In this document: positions 23,349-31,522 of the stretch, in pieces
Numbering within the stretch: the first letter of the stretch is position 1
How the letters are laid out: every line of letters begins with the position of its first letter
The notes under the pieces: model-generated
What the model was told of the DNA's origin: nothing
The model's database searches: none
The model's input: the letters and a program-made list of their open reading frames with translations, nothing else
Made by a program: the position numbers and the translations under genes
Source of the DNA: Nocardioidaceae bacterium
GTDB taxonomy: Bacteria > Actinomycetota > Actinomycetes > Propionibacteriales > Nocardioidaceae
Reading direction: 5' to 3'
Assembly (NCBI GenBank): GCA_013811715.1
Contig: JACCUS010000005.1
Coordinates: forward strand, 1 to 31,651
Length of the DNA stretch: 31,651 nt

Positions 23349-23370
23349 CGTGAGTCCCCGCCGGCTCACG
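23349..23370 (+). terminator. Weak candidate terminator
   Basis: CGTGAG (23349-23354) pairs with CTCACG (23365-23370) around a 10-base loop, directly after the stop at 23344. The stem is short and no T-run follows. The rest of the 130-base gap before the next gene shows only AAGGA (23461-23465) as a ribosome binding site. Confidence 0.3.
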
Positions 23371-23474
23371 GAGGAATGTCATGGAAAGGCACAGGTTGGT
23401 GACGGCGCGTGGCTGCGACCCGGCGTACACGTAGGGTGGCGAGAAATGCCGACACCGACGAAGGACCTACACCC

Positions 23475-25091
23475 ATGACCAGACCCCGACTCCGTCGGTT
23501 GATCGCGACGGCGGCCGCGGCCGCCGTCCTTGCCGCCGGCTGCGGAGGCGCCGAGGACCTGGTCGGGGACGACGACGAGACCACCTCGACGAGCGTCCCC
23601 ACGGAGCAGACCACGTCGGGGTCGACCCCGTCGCCCACCGACCAGACGACCGAGGAGTCGCCCGACGACCTGCCCGAGGGCATCGGCGAGGGGCCGGATG
23701 GCGAGGGCCTGGACCGGTTCTACGACCAGCAGGTGACGTGGGAGGGCTGCGGGAGCGCCGACGAGTGCGCCGAAATCTGGGTCCCGCTCGACTACGCCGA
23801 CCCCGACGGTGAGGCCGTCACAGTCAGGGCCGCGCGCAACCTGGCCGGCGACGAGTCCAGCCGCATCGGGTCGCTGCTGATCAACCCCGGTGGTCCCGGG
23901 GGTTCGGGCATCGACTACCTCGGCTACGCGGCGTTCGACTCCACCGTCACCGACGTGTACGACGTCGTCGGGTTCGACCCGCGTGGGGTGGCGAGCAGCA
24001 CGCCCCTGGACTGCCTCTCCGACGCCGAGCTCGACGAGTACGTCTCCTCTGACCCGACACCTGACGATCCGGGTGAGCTCGACGAGTTCCAAGCGGACTG
24101 GGCCGACTTCACCGAGGGATGCCAGACCCACTCCGGCGAGCTGCTCGGGCACGTCTCGACGGTGGAGGCCGCCCGTGACATTGACATCATCCGGGCGGTG
24201 GTCGGGGACGAGGAGCTCAACTTCTTCGGGGCGTCGTACGGCACCTACCTCGGGGCCACCTACGCCGCGCTGTTCCCCGAGAACGTCGGCCGGCTGGTGC
24301 TCGACGGCGCGATCGACCCGCTGGCCGACCCCCGGCAGGCGGCGATCGACCAGGCGGCAGGGTTCGAGGTGGCGCTGACGGCGTACCTGGAGTACTGCGT
24401 GGCCCAGGGCGACTGCCCACTCGGTGACACCGTCGAGGACTCGCGTGAGCGGCTGATCCAGCTGTTCGAGGAGATCGACGAGAACCCGCTGCCCACCTCG
24501 AGCGGTCGCGAGGTGACCGAGGGGCTGGCGTTCCTCGGGGTGATCGTGCCGCTGTACAGCCGCGACAGCTGGTCGTACGAGACCGACGCGTTGCGCGCCG
24601 CGCTCGACGGGAGTGGCGACGACCTGCTCTTCCTGGCCGACCTGTACGCCGAGCGTCAGCCGGACGGCACCTACGCCAACAACGGGCTGGAGGCGCAACC
24701 GGCGGTCAACTGCCTGGACCACCCGGACGACGCCAGCATCGAGGAGATCCAAGCCGGTGGCGGCGACTTCATCGAGGCGTCCCCCACGTTCGGAGTCGCT
24801 GCGATGTGGTGGCCATACGCCTGCTCGAACTGGCCGGTCGAGGCGGCCGAGCCGCACCCCGACTACTCTGCCGCGGGCGCGGCCCCGATCGTGGTGGTGG
24901 GGACGACGAGGGACCCCGCGACGCCGTACGAGGGTGCGGTCAAGCTGGCCGAGACGCTGGAGTCGGGGGTGCTGCTGAGCCGGGACGGCGACGGCCACAC
25001 CGCCTACGGGATGGGCAACTCCTGCATCGACGACGCCATCAACACCTACCTCGTCGAGGGGACGCCGCCTGAAGACGGGACCGAGTGCTAA
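23475..25091 (+). CDS. Secreted TAP-like alpha/beta hydrolase lipoprotein
   Basis: A 538-residue lipoprotein of the tripeptidyl-aminopeptidase-like alpha/beta hydrolase group. The signal peptide ends at LAAGC, followed by an acidic and threonine-rich linker (about 25-75). The oxyanion stretch is NPGGPGGSGIDYLG, the nucleophile S254 is in GASYGTYLG, and D480 (GTTRDPATP) and H508 (GDGHTAYG) complete the triad. Paired cysteines (for example WEGCGSADEC and the last two) suggest disulfides outside the cell. It probably removes short peptides from substrate N-termini; the substrate is unknown. ATG 23475 has AAGGA nine bases upstream and gives the signal peptide; the open frame upstream lacks one. 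From memory Streptomyces has a protease at the same place. Confidence 0.9.
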   Translation: MTRPRLRRLIATAAAAAVLAAGCGGAEDLVGDDDETTSTSVPTEQTTSGSTPSPTDQTTEESPDDLPEGIGEGPDGEGLDRFYDQQVTWEGCGSADECAEIWVPLDYADPDGEAVTVRAARNLAGDESSRIGSLLINPGGPGGSGIDYLGYAAFDSTVTDVYDVVGFDPRGVASSTPLDCLSDAELDEYVSSDPTPDDPGELDEFQADWADFTEGCQTHSGELLGHVSTVEAARDIDIIRAVVGDEELNFFGASYGTYLGATYAALFPENVGRLVLDGAIDPLADPRQAAIDQAAGFEVALTAYLEYCVAQGDCPLGDTVEDSRERLIQLFEEIDENPLPTSSGREVTEGLAFLGVIVPLYSRDSWSYETDALRAALDGSGDDLLFLADLYAERQPDGTYANNGLEAQPAVNCLDHPDDASIEEIQAGGGDFIEASPTFGVAAMWWPYACSNWPVEAAEPHPDYSAAGAAPIVVVGTTRDPATPYEGAVKLAETLESGVLLSRDGDGHTAYGMGNSCIDDAINTYLVEGTPPEDGTEC

Positions 25092-25127
25092 TCTCTCCCG
25101 TCGGCTCCGCGTCCTCAGCGGGGCGTC

Positions 25128-25200
25128 GCCGCCTTAGCTCAGTCGGCAGAGCGTCTCACTCGTAATGAGAAGGTCGTCGGTTCGATTCCGACAGGCGGCT
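25128..25200 (+). tRNA. tRNA-Thr (anticodon CGT)
   Basis: A 73-base cloverleaf. The acceptor stem GCCGCCT (25128-25134) pairs with AGGCGGC (25193-25199), with T as discriminator. The anticodon arm is TCTCA-CTCGTAA-TGAGA with CGT at 25161-25163, reading ACG (Thr). The T-arm GTCGG-TTCGATT-CCGAC is perfect. The 3' CCA is not encoded. Confidence 0.97.
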
Positions 25201-25289
25201 CAGCACGGACCCCGGTTCAGCATTGTGGCGCCCATGAGGGCGCACCGTGGTACGAAGTTTCGCCGTCGGGATGGGCGGCGGCAACCAAG

Positions 25290-25365
25290 ATCCGACCTGT
25301 GCCGGATTGTTGCCTGCCGAACGGCTAGAACCGGCGCCAAAATCCGACCTGTGTCGCATTGTTGC
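25290..25365. repeat. Degenerate pair of short palindrome-like repeats after the tRNA
   Basis: ATCCGACCTGTG occurs exactly at 25290-25301 and 25342-25353, 52 bases apart, each followed by a related stretch (GCCGGATTGTTGC and GTCGCATTGTTGC types). In the first copy ATCCG and CGGAT can pair, with GCAAC/GTTGC outside. I do not recognise the element. It lies in the 306-base stretch 25201-25506, which has no clear complete gene. Confidence 0.6.
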
Positions 25366-25372
25366 TGTCCGG

Positions 25373-25510
25373 AATGACTCTGCAGTTCGGCTCGTGGCGT
25401 TGATCGCCGTACTGCTGGCGGTGTACGTCGTGGCGCTGCGTGGGATGCGGAGTCGCGAACTGAAGGAGCTGTCGGCCGTCGTTCGCCACCGCCTCCTGCC
25501 CAGGCGTTAG
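25373..25510 (+). other. Possible gene remnant: one membrane helix plus basic tail
   Basis: An open stretch of 45 codons encodes a hydrophobic helix (LVALIAVLLAVYVVALR) and a basic amphipathic end (RSRELKELSAVVRHRLLPRR). There is no start codon with a ribosome binding site at its beginning. The pattern resembles the C-terminus of a polysaccharide flippase-type membrane protein, so it may be the last piece of a deleted gene. Its stop overlaps the end of the convergent desaturase gene. Chance coding is possible. Confidence 0.3.
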
Positions 25511-26619
25511 GTGCTGCGGTACTGCGACACGAGTGGGCAGGTGAACGGCTCGCGTGCTCTCAGCCCGACATCGTTGAGATAGGTCACGACGATTCCGTAG
25601 GACTCGAAGAAGCCGACCTCGCTGTAGCTGACCCCGTGCTTGGCACAGTACTCGCGCACGAGTGGCTGCACCTGTTTGAGGTTCGGGCGGGGCATGCTGG
25701 GAAAGAGATGGTGCTCGATCTGGTAGTTCAGACCGCCCATGGCGAAGCCGACCAACGGCCCGCCGCGCACGTTGCGCGACATCAGCACCTGGCGGCGCAG
25801 GAAGTCGATCTTCGCCGTGGGCGGGACGATCGGCATCCCCGTGTGGTTCGGCGCGAACGCCCCACCCAAGCACAGTCCGAACAGCGCCATCTGGACGCCG
25901 AAGAACGCCGCTGCCTTGCCCGGCGGCAGTGCCACCAACAGCACGATGATGTACGCCGCGAGCCGGCTAAGGACGATCGCGGCCTCGACGCGCTGATGCG
26001 TAACAGTGCTCGGTCGCACCAGCGTTCGGAGGCTCGCAACGTGCAGGTTCAACCCCTCCAGGGTGAGTAGCGGGAAGAAGAACCATCCTTGGCGCCGGAC
26101 GAACCAGCCAGCCAAGCCGGTGCGGCGGGCCGCGATGGCTCGGGTGAACGCGATCGCGCCCGGGGCAATGTCTGGGTCGCGGGACTCCTGGTTCGGGGCA
26201 GCGTGGTGGCGGTTGTGTTTGGCCTTCCACCAGCCGTAGCTCAGTCCGGCGAAAACACCGGCCAGCAGGCGAGACGTCCACTCGCTCCACGCAGCAGACG
26301 AGAAGATCTGGTGGTGCGCAGCGTCGTGCCCGAGAAACCCGAACTGCGTGACCACGATGCCCAGAGCAGCTGCGAGGAGCAGCTGGAACCATGAGTTGCC
26401 CAACAGAAACACGCCAGCCCAGATGGCGCCGAACGCGCCTATCGCCAGCGCGATGCGGCTCCAGTAATAGCCGAAACGACGCCGCAGCAGTCCGCGCTCG
26501 CGGACCGCCTTCGACAGGTCCGTGTAGAGACTCATATGACGCTGATGTGGACGGGGGTGGTGCGACGACACAGCAGAGTTTGACTGCTCGAGAGAGCTCA
26601 TGTGACCTATTGACGCCAT
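25507..26619 (-). CDS. Membrane fatty acid desaturase
   Basis: A 370-residue integral membrane di-iron desaturase. The three histidine boxes are HDAAHH (98-103), HNRHH (135-139) and QIEHH (300-304), with hydrophobic helices between them. QIEHH with Gln as first residue is typical of front-end/acyl-lipid type desaturases of the linoleoyl-CoA desaturase-like group, including mycobacterial DesA3-like enzymes. It introduces a double bond into fatty acyl chains and needs an electron donor not encoded here. The start at 26619 has GGAGGT nine bases upstream; ATGs at 26601 and 26536 are alternatives. It diverges from the ole operon, so it may adjust the chains that OleA condenses; that link is inferred. 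Confidence 0.9.
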   Translation of the reverse strand: MASIGHMSSLEQSNSAVSSHHPRPHQRHMSLYTDLSKAVRERGLLRRRFGYYWSRIALAIGAFGAIWAGVFLLGNSWFQLLLAAALGIVVTQFGFLGHDAAHHQIFSSAAWSEWTSRLLAGVFAGLSYGWWKAKHNRHHAAPNQESRDPDIAPGAIAFTRAIAARRTGLAGWFVRRQGWFFFPLLTLEGLNLHVASLRTLVRPSTVTHQRVEAAIVLSRLAAYIIVLLVALPPGKAAAFFGVQMALFGLCLGGAFAPNHTGMPIVPPTAKIDFLRRQVLMSRNVRGGPLVGFAMGGLNYQIEHHLFPSMPRPNLKQVQPLVREYCAKHGVSYSEVGFFESYGIVVTYLNDVGLRAREPFTCPLVSQYRST

Positions 26620-26866
26620 GCTGGGGGCACCTCCGCGGTCTCGCAAGCGTCGCTGCCGGGTTGGGGCAGTCTGGATGAAAGTGATTGTTCCCAGGAGCCG
26701 CAGACCCAAACATTCGTAGGCACCAGATCTCGTGTCGCCCGACAAACCGACCGACGCGCGCGGGTGGTCGGCATGCCTCGACGTTTATGCGCTGTTCCGA
26801 CCGGGTACATTGCGCGGACGGTTACTCGGGCCACGACGACATGGCGCGGGACACGAGAGGGAGTGC
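26620..26866. promoter_or_regulatory. Divergent intergenic region, desaturase / oleA
   Basis: A 247-base gap that must carry promoters for both units. I see GGAGGT for the desaturase and GAGG (26857-26860), six bases before the oleA ATG. No clear -10/-35 pair or strong operator palindrome stands out. An open frame runs upstream of oleA but lacks family similarity there. Confidence 0.45.
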
Positions 26867-27892
26867 ATGACTGGCCAGCGGATCTATCGCTCATCCAACG
26901 CCTGCCTGCTGGCGGTCCAGGCTGTGGATGCGCCACGCGTCGTCACGTCGGCGGCGTTCGACGAGCGGCTTGCGGTGACCTATCGGCGGTTGGGGATGCG
27001 TCCCGGTCTGCTCGAGCGGGTGGTCGGGATCCGGGAGCGTCGCTGGTGGGCCGACGACGTCACGTACGCCGACGGCGCTGCGATGGCAGGCGCGAAAGCC
27101 CTCGCCGAGTCGGGCATCGACGCCACTCAGATCGGGCTCATGGTGAACACCTCGGTGAGCCAGGCACATCTGGAGCCCTCGACAGCGGTAGCAGTGCATC
27201 ACTCTTTGGGGTTGGGTCCGCACTGCCTGAACTTCGACGTCGCCAACGCCTGCCTGGGCTTCGTCAACGGCATCCAGATCGCTACCGCCATGATCGACTG
27301 CGGCCAGATCGACTACGCGTTGGTCGTCAACGGCGAGGACGCACGTGCCGTCCAGGAGGCGACAATCGCGCGGCTTTCAGGACCGCAGGTCACCGCGACC
27401 CAGGTGATGGACGAATTCGCCACGCTCACCCTCGGGTCAGGGGCGGCGGCCACGGTCCTCGGGCCAGCAGACCGCCACCCCGAGGGGCACCGCGTGGTCG
27501 GAGGTGCGACCCGCGCAAGCACCGAGCACCACGCGTTGTGCGTCGGGGACATCGAGATGATACGGACCGACTCCAAGCTCTTGCTCGAAGCGGGTCTGGA
27601 GCTGTCAGCCGCACTGTGGGAAGGGGCTGCCGAGGAGTTCGACTGGGCCGCTGGGATGGATCGCTACATCATCCACCAGATCTCCCAGGTCCACACGAGC
27701 GCGTTGTGCCGCACCCTCGGGATCGATGAGGCCCGGGTGCCACTGACCTTCCCGCTGTACGGCAACATCGGGCCGGCCTCCGTCCCCTACACGCTGGCCA
27801 AGGAGGTGCAGGATCTGAAGGCGGGTGACCGGGTGCTGCTCATGGGCATCGGGTCGGGGCTGAACGCTTCGTGCACCGAGATCCGCTGGTGA
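26867..27892 (+). CDS. oleA: OleA, acyl-CoA condensing thiolase-like enzyme
   Basis: A 341-residue thiolase-superfamily enzyme (formerly called 3-oxoacyl-ACP synthase III) that joins two fatty acyl-CoA chains head to head into a beta-keto acid. Active-site residues are in place: E103 (AHLEPSTA), C129 (NACLGF), H270 (HQISQVH) and N300 (YGNIGPAS). The spacing matches Xanthomonas OleA as I recall it (Glu117, Cys143, His285, Asn315); Glu103 is the residue that distinguishes OleA from FabH. The ATG at 26867 has a GAGG six bases upstream. Its stop overlaps the start of oleBC, so this is the first gene of the olefin operon. Confidence 0.93.
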   Translation: MTGQRIYRSSNACLLAVQAVDAPRVVTSAAFDERLAVTYRRLGMRPGLLERVVGIRERRWWADDVTYADGAAMAGAKALAESGIDATQIGLMVNTSVSQAHLEPSTAVAVHHSLGLGPHCLNFDVANACLGFVNGIQIATAMIDCGQIDYALVVNGEDARAVQEATIARLSGPQVTATQVMDEFATLTLGSGAAATVLGPADRHPEGHRVVGGATRASTEHHALCVGDIEMIRTDSKLLLEAGLELSAALWEGAAEEFDWAAGMDRYIIHQISQVHTSALCRTLGIDEARVPLTFPLYGNIGPASVPYTLAKEVQDLKAGDRVLLMGIGSGLNASCTEIRW

Positions 27893-30450
27893 CGCAGGCC
27901 GCCCGCCTGCCTCCTCACCTGCCCGGACTTGACCCCGACTGGTCGCGTCTTGTCCGGGTCGTGGACCGTGACGGCTGCGAGCAGACGTGGCACGTGCTCG
28001 ACAACCAGGCGACCGATCCGCGGGTGACTCTGCTGTGCGTGCACGGGAACCCCACCTGGTCCTACATGTGGCGTCGGCTTCTTGCCGAGGCGCCCCCAGC
28101 GTGGCGGGTGCTCGCTCCCGACCAGCTGGGCATGGGCTTTTCCGGACGGGGAGGTGCGCCGCGGACCCTGGCCCAGCGGGTGTCCGACCTCGGTGCACTC
28201 ACCGCCGTCCTGGGTGTTGCTGGCCCGGTCGTCACGGTCGGGCACGACTGGGGTGGGCCCGTCTCGCTGGGGTGGGCGGCCGAGCACCGTGCGCTGCTGC
28301 GCGGCATCGTGCTGACCAACACGGCCGTGCACCTGCCCGAGGGGCTGGCCGGCCCGACCCTCATCCGGCTCAGCCGGTCGTCAGCCCTGCGTATGGCCGT
28401 CTGCGCCCGAACGCCGACTTTCGTCCGCGCGGCCACCGCGCTGTCCCGCCCGCCTCTGCCAGCCGACATCCGGGCGGCCTTCGCCGCGCCGTACACGACT
28501 GCGGACCGGCGAGGGCCCGTCGCTGACTTCGTCGCCGACATCCCGTTCGAGCCGGACCACCCAAGCCGCCGAGCGCTCGAGCTCATCGCCGAGAGCACCC
28601 GCTCGCTCGACGTCCCCACCCTGCTGCTGTGGGGACCACGCGACCCCGTGTTCCGTCAGCCGTACCTCGATGACCTGCTGCAACGCCTGCCTCAAGCGCA
28701 GGCGCACCGCTACGAGCAGGCGTCGCACCTGGTGACCGAGGACGCCCCCCAGTACGCCGGTGCCGTCGTCCAGTGGGTGACGGACCTCGAGGAACCCGTC
28801 GATCCGGCTGCTGCCGCCCCCATCGGTGCCGCGTCTGCGGCGACGGCCTCGTCGCTGTCGGAGCGGCTCATCGCGCGGGCCGGGGACACTGGCCCCGCCG
28901 TCGTCGAGGTCGGCCGGGTGACGGTGAGCTGGGAGCTCCTGGAGCGCCGGGTGGGTGAGCTCGCGTCGGGGCTGGCCGCCATCGGGGTTCGGCCCGGGGA
29001 ACGGGTCGCGCTGCTCGTGCCGCCCTCGGTGGATCTCACCGTGGCGGTGTACGCCGTCTGGCGTGCCGGCGCCGTCGTGGTGGTGGCCGACAAGGGGTTG
29101 GGAGTACTGGGCATGGGTCGAGCCCTGCGCGGCGCCCGGGTGGACCACGTCATCGGCACGGCCCAGGGCCTCGCGGCGGCGTGGGCGATGCGACTGCCGG
29201 GGACCCGCATCGCCGCCGGATCGGTGCCGCGGGCGGTGCTGCGGGCGCTTGGTGCGGGGCTCAGCCTGGCAGATGTCGCTGACAGGGGCCGCAGCGCGCC
29301 ACCGGCACCTGGCGCGGCGCCCGACGACGAGTGCGCGGTGGTGTTCACCTCCGGCGCGACCGGGCCGGCCAAGGGTGTCGTCTACCGGCACCGGCAGGTG
29401 CATGCACAGCTGGAGCTCATCCGGTCGACCTACGGCCTGAGCGAGCAGGACCGCATCGTGGCCGCATTCGCGCCGTTCGCCCTCTACGGCCCTGGCCTTG
29501 GTATCGGCTCGGCGGTCCCGGTCATGGACGTCTCCTCCCCCGGCACGCTCACCGCCGCTGCGCTGGCCGACGCCGTGGACGCGATCGAGGCCACCGTCGT
29601 CTTCGCCTCCCCGGCGGCGCTTCGCAGCGTGCTCTCGACGGCCGCAGGCCTCTCGTCCGCGCAGCGGGCCGCGCTGGGCCGGGTGCGGCTGTTGATGTCC
29701 GCAGGAGCCCCCGTCCCAGTTCGCCTGCTGCGGTCTTTGCGTGCGCTGCTGCCCGCGGCACAGACCCGTACCCCGTACGGCATGACGGAGGTGCTGCCCG
29801 TCACCGACATATCGCTCCAGGAGATCGAGGCAGCCGGATGCGGCGAGGGTGTATGCGTGGGGCGCCCGCTGCCCGGGGTCGGCGTCGCCGTGAGCCCGCT
29901 CTCGGCAACGGGGGCCGCGGACAGTCCGTTGACCACTGGGCCGGGCCAGACCGGAGAGGTGTGCGTACGGGCAGACCACGTCAAGGACCGCTACGACGCG
30001 CTCTGGGCGACACAGCGGTGGAGCTCACGCGACGCCGGCTGGCACCGCACCGGGGACGTGGGACATCTCGACCCGCAGGGCCGCTTGTGGTTCGAGGGCA
30101 GACTCGAACAGGTGCTGAGCACCGCGCACGGGGTGATCACCCCCGTCGGGATCGAGCAGCGCGTCGAGGCGCTGGAGTCGGTCAGGTCGGCCGCCGCCGT
30201 GGGGATCGGCCCGCTCGGCGCCGTACAGGTCGTGCTCGTGGTGGTGCCCGAGGGGCGACGACCAGCGCGCTGGTCGTCGCCGGTGGCGCCGCAGCCGCTC
30301 ATCGACGCCGTACGAGCAGCCGCCGAAGTCGACGTGGCAGCGGTGCTCGTCGCGTCGGCGCTGCCCGTAGACGTCCGGCACGCGTCGAAGGTCGATCACC
30401 AGGCCCTGGCGGACTGGGCCGGGCGGATCCTCGCCGGGGACCGGGCTTGA
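27889..30450 (+). CDS. oleBC: OleB-OleC fusion: beta-lactone decarboxylase and beta-lactone synthetase
   Basis: An 853-residue fusion. Residues 1-305 form a haloalkane dehalogenase-like alpha/beta hydrolase (OleB): HGNPTWSYMW, nucleophile D120 (VGHDWGGP), D252 (WGPRDPVF), H280 (ASHLVTE). Residues about 320-853 form an adenylating enzyme (OleC): TSGATGPAKG (487-496), YGMTE (630-634), GDVGHLDPQGRLWFEGR, and K834 (HASKVDH). OleC turns the beta-hydroxy acid from OleD into a beta-lactone using ATP; OleB removes CO2 to leave a cis-olefin. The domain order fits published actinobacterial OleBC fusions. GTG 27889 overlaps the oleA stop; the in-frame GTG at 27871 lies inside oleA. Confidence 0.93.
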   Translation: MTQAARLPPHLPGLDPDWSRLVRVVDRDGCEQTWHVLDNQATDPRVTLLCVHGNPTWSYMWRRLLAEAPPAWRVLAPDQLGMGFSGRGGAPRTLAQRVSDLGALTAVLGVAGPVVTVGHDWGGPVSLGWAAEHRALLRGIVLTNTAVHLPEGLAGPTLIRLSRSSALRMAVCARTPTFVRAATALSRPPLPADIRAAFAAPYTTADRRGPVADFVADIPFEPDHPSRRALELIAESTRSLDVPTLLLWGPRDPVFRQPYLDDLLQRLPQAQAHRYEQASHLVTEDAPQYAGAVVQWVTDLEEPVDPAAAAPIGAASAATASSLSERLIARAGDTGPAVVEVGRVTVSWELLERRVGELASGLAAIGVRPGERVALLVPPSVDLTVAVYAVWRAGAVVVVADKGLGVLGMGRALRGARVDHVIGTAQGLAAAWAMRLPGTRIAAGSVPRAVLRALGAGLSLADVADRGRSAPPAPGAAPDDECAVVFTSGATGPAKGVVYRHRQVHAQLELIRSTYGLSEQDRIVAAFAPFALYGPGLGIGSAVPVMDVSSPGTLTAAALADAVDAIEATVVFASPAALRSVLSTAAGLSSAQRAALGRVRLLMSAGAPVPVRLLRSLRALLPAAQTRTPYGMTEVLPVTDISLQEIEAAGCGEGVCVGRPLPGVGVAVSPLSATGAADSPLTTGPGQTGEVCVRADHVKDRYDALWATQRWSSRDAGWHRTGDVGHLDPQGRLWFEGRLEQVLSTAHGVITPVGIEQRVEALESVRSAAAVGIGPLGAVQVVLVVVPEGRRPARWSSPVAPQPLIDAVRAAAEVDVAAVLVASALPVDVRHASKVDHQALADWAGRILAGDRA

Positions 30451-30460
30451 GGTCTGGGCC

Positions 30461-31432
30461 GTGAAGGTGCTCGTCACCGGGGCCACCGGGATGCTGGGCG
30501 GGTGCACGGCACGAGCGCTGCTGGCTCGCGGCGACAACGTCACGGTACTGCAGCGGCGGCCGTCGGGCCTGCCGTGCGCAGAGGTGCTGGCAGACGTCGC
30601 GGATTCTTCCGCGGTGCGGCGCGCCGCAGCCGGTCAGGACGCCGTCGTGCACCTGGCGGCGAAGGTCGACGTCGTGGGGAAGTGGGCGGAGTACGCGCGC
30701 GCCAACATCGAGGGGACATCCGCCGTCGTGGCAGCCTGCCGGTCGGGCGGAGTCGGGCGCCTCGTGCACGTGTCAACACCGGCCGTCGCGCACGCCGGAC
30801 ACCCGCTCGTGGGTGTCGCCGCGTTGCCTGCAGACCCGGCCACCGCCCGCGGGCACTACGCACGATCCAAGGCGGTCGCCGAACAAGAGGCGCTTGCTGC
30901 CGACTCGCCCCCGCTGGCTGTGGTCTGCATCCGGCCCCATCTGGTGTGGGGTCCCGGCGACACCCAGCTCGTCGGCAAGATCGTGTCTCGCGCCCGGACC
31001 GGGCGGCTCCCGGTCATCGGGTCTGGCGCCGCACTGATCGACACCACCTACGTCGACAACGCCGTGGACGCGCTCGTCGCAGCGCTGGACGCCGGCCCGG
31101 CCGTGCACGGCGAGGCGCTCGTCGTGTCCAACGGTGAGCCGCGGACGGTGGCGGAGATCCTGGCGAGGCTCTGCGCCGCCGCAGGGGTGCCCGGACCACG
31201 CGGGCGGGTGCCAGTCGCGCCCGCCCGTGTCGCCGGCGCCGTGTTCGACGGGGTATGGAGTCTTCGGGACCGACGGGACACCCCACCGTTGACACGGTTC
31301 CTCGTCGAGCAGCTCACCACAGCTCACTGGTTCGACCAGCGGTGGACCCGCGAGGCGCTGAGCTGGGCGCCGCGCGTGAGCCTCGACGAGGGGTTCGACC
31401 AGCTGGCCGCCTGGTTCGCCGGGCCAAAGTAA
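30461..31432 (+). CDS. oleD: OleD, 2-alkyl-3-oxoacid reductase (extended SDR)
   Basis: A 323-residue extended short-chain dehydrogenase. The nucleotide-binding motif is TGATGMLG (6-13), followed by S105 (HVSTPA) and Y133-K137 (YARSK). The C-terminal half carries CIRPHLVWGPGD and the NTTYVDN-like DTTYVDNAVDAL, as in 3-beta-hydroxysteroid dehydrogenase-like reductases. It reduces the OleA product to the beta-hydroxy acid that OleC uses. GTG 30461 has GAGG eight bases upstream overlapping the oleBC stop region, ten bases after that stop. It is the last gene of the operon, completing the set A, BC, D. Confidence 0.92.
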   Translation: MKVLVTGATGMLGGCTARALLARGDNVTVLQRRPSGLPCAEVLADVADSSAVRRAAAGQDAVVHLAAKVDVVGKWAEYARANIEGTSAVVAACRSGGVGRLVHVSTPAVAHAGHPLVGVAALPADPATARGHYARSKAVAEQEALAADSPPLAVVCIRPHLVWGPGDTQLVGKIVSRARTGRLPVIGSGAALIDTTYVDNAVDALVAALDAGPAVHGEALVVSNGEPRTVAEILARLCAAAGVPGPRGRVPVAPARVAGAVFDGVWSLRDRRDTPPLTRFLVEQLTTAHWFDQRWTREALSWAPRVSLDEGFDQLAAWFAGPK

Positions 31433-31434
31433 CG

Positions 31435-31474
31435 TCTCCGCGCGACGTTGCACCTATCTCCGCGCGAGGTTGCA
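31435..31474. repeat. 18-bp direct repeat between convergent genes
   Basis: TCTCCGCGCGACGTTGCA (31435-31452) and TCTCCGCGCGAGGTTGCA (31457-31474) differ at one position and lie 22 bases apart. They occupy the 90-base gap between oleD and the convergent dihydrolipoyl dehydrogenase gene. No hairpin terminator is obvious there. The repeat may belong to a dispersed family. Confidence 0.8.
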
Positions 31475-31522
31475 GTCCTGGTCGCCTGAGGTTTCACTTT
31501 AGATCGCGCCAGGTAGTCGGTT

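Noticed and set aside
25128..25510. Phage or element attachment site at tRNA-Thr
   Set aside because: I searched by eye for a second copy of the tRNA 3' end in the following bases and saw none, and there is no integrase gene in the window.
26732..26866. Upstream extension of oleA
   Set aside because: The added residues look random, and GAGG before ATG 26867 gives the usual OleA N-terminus.
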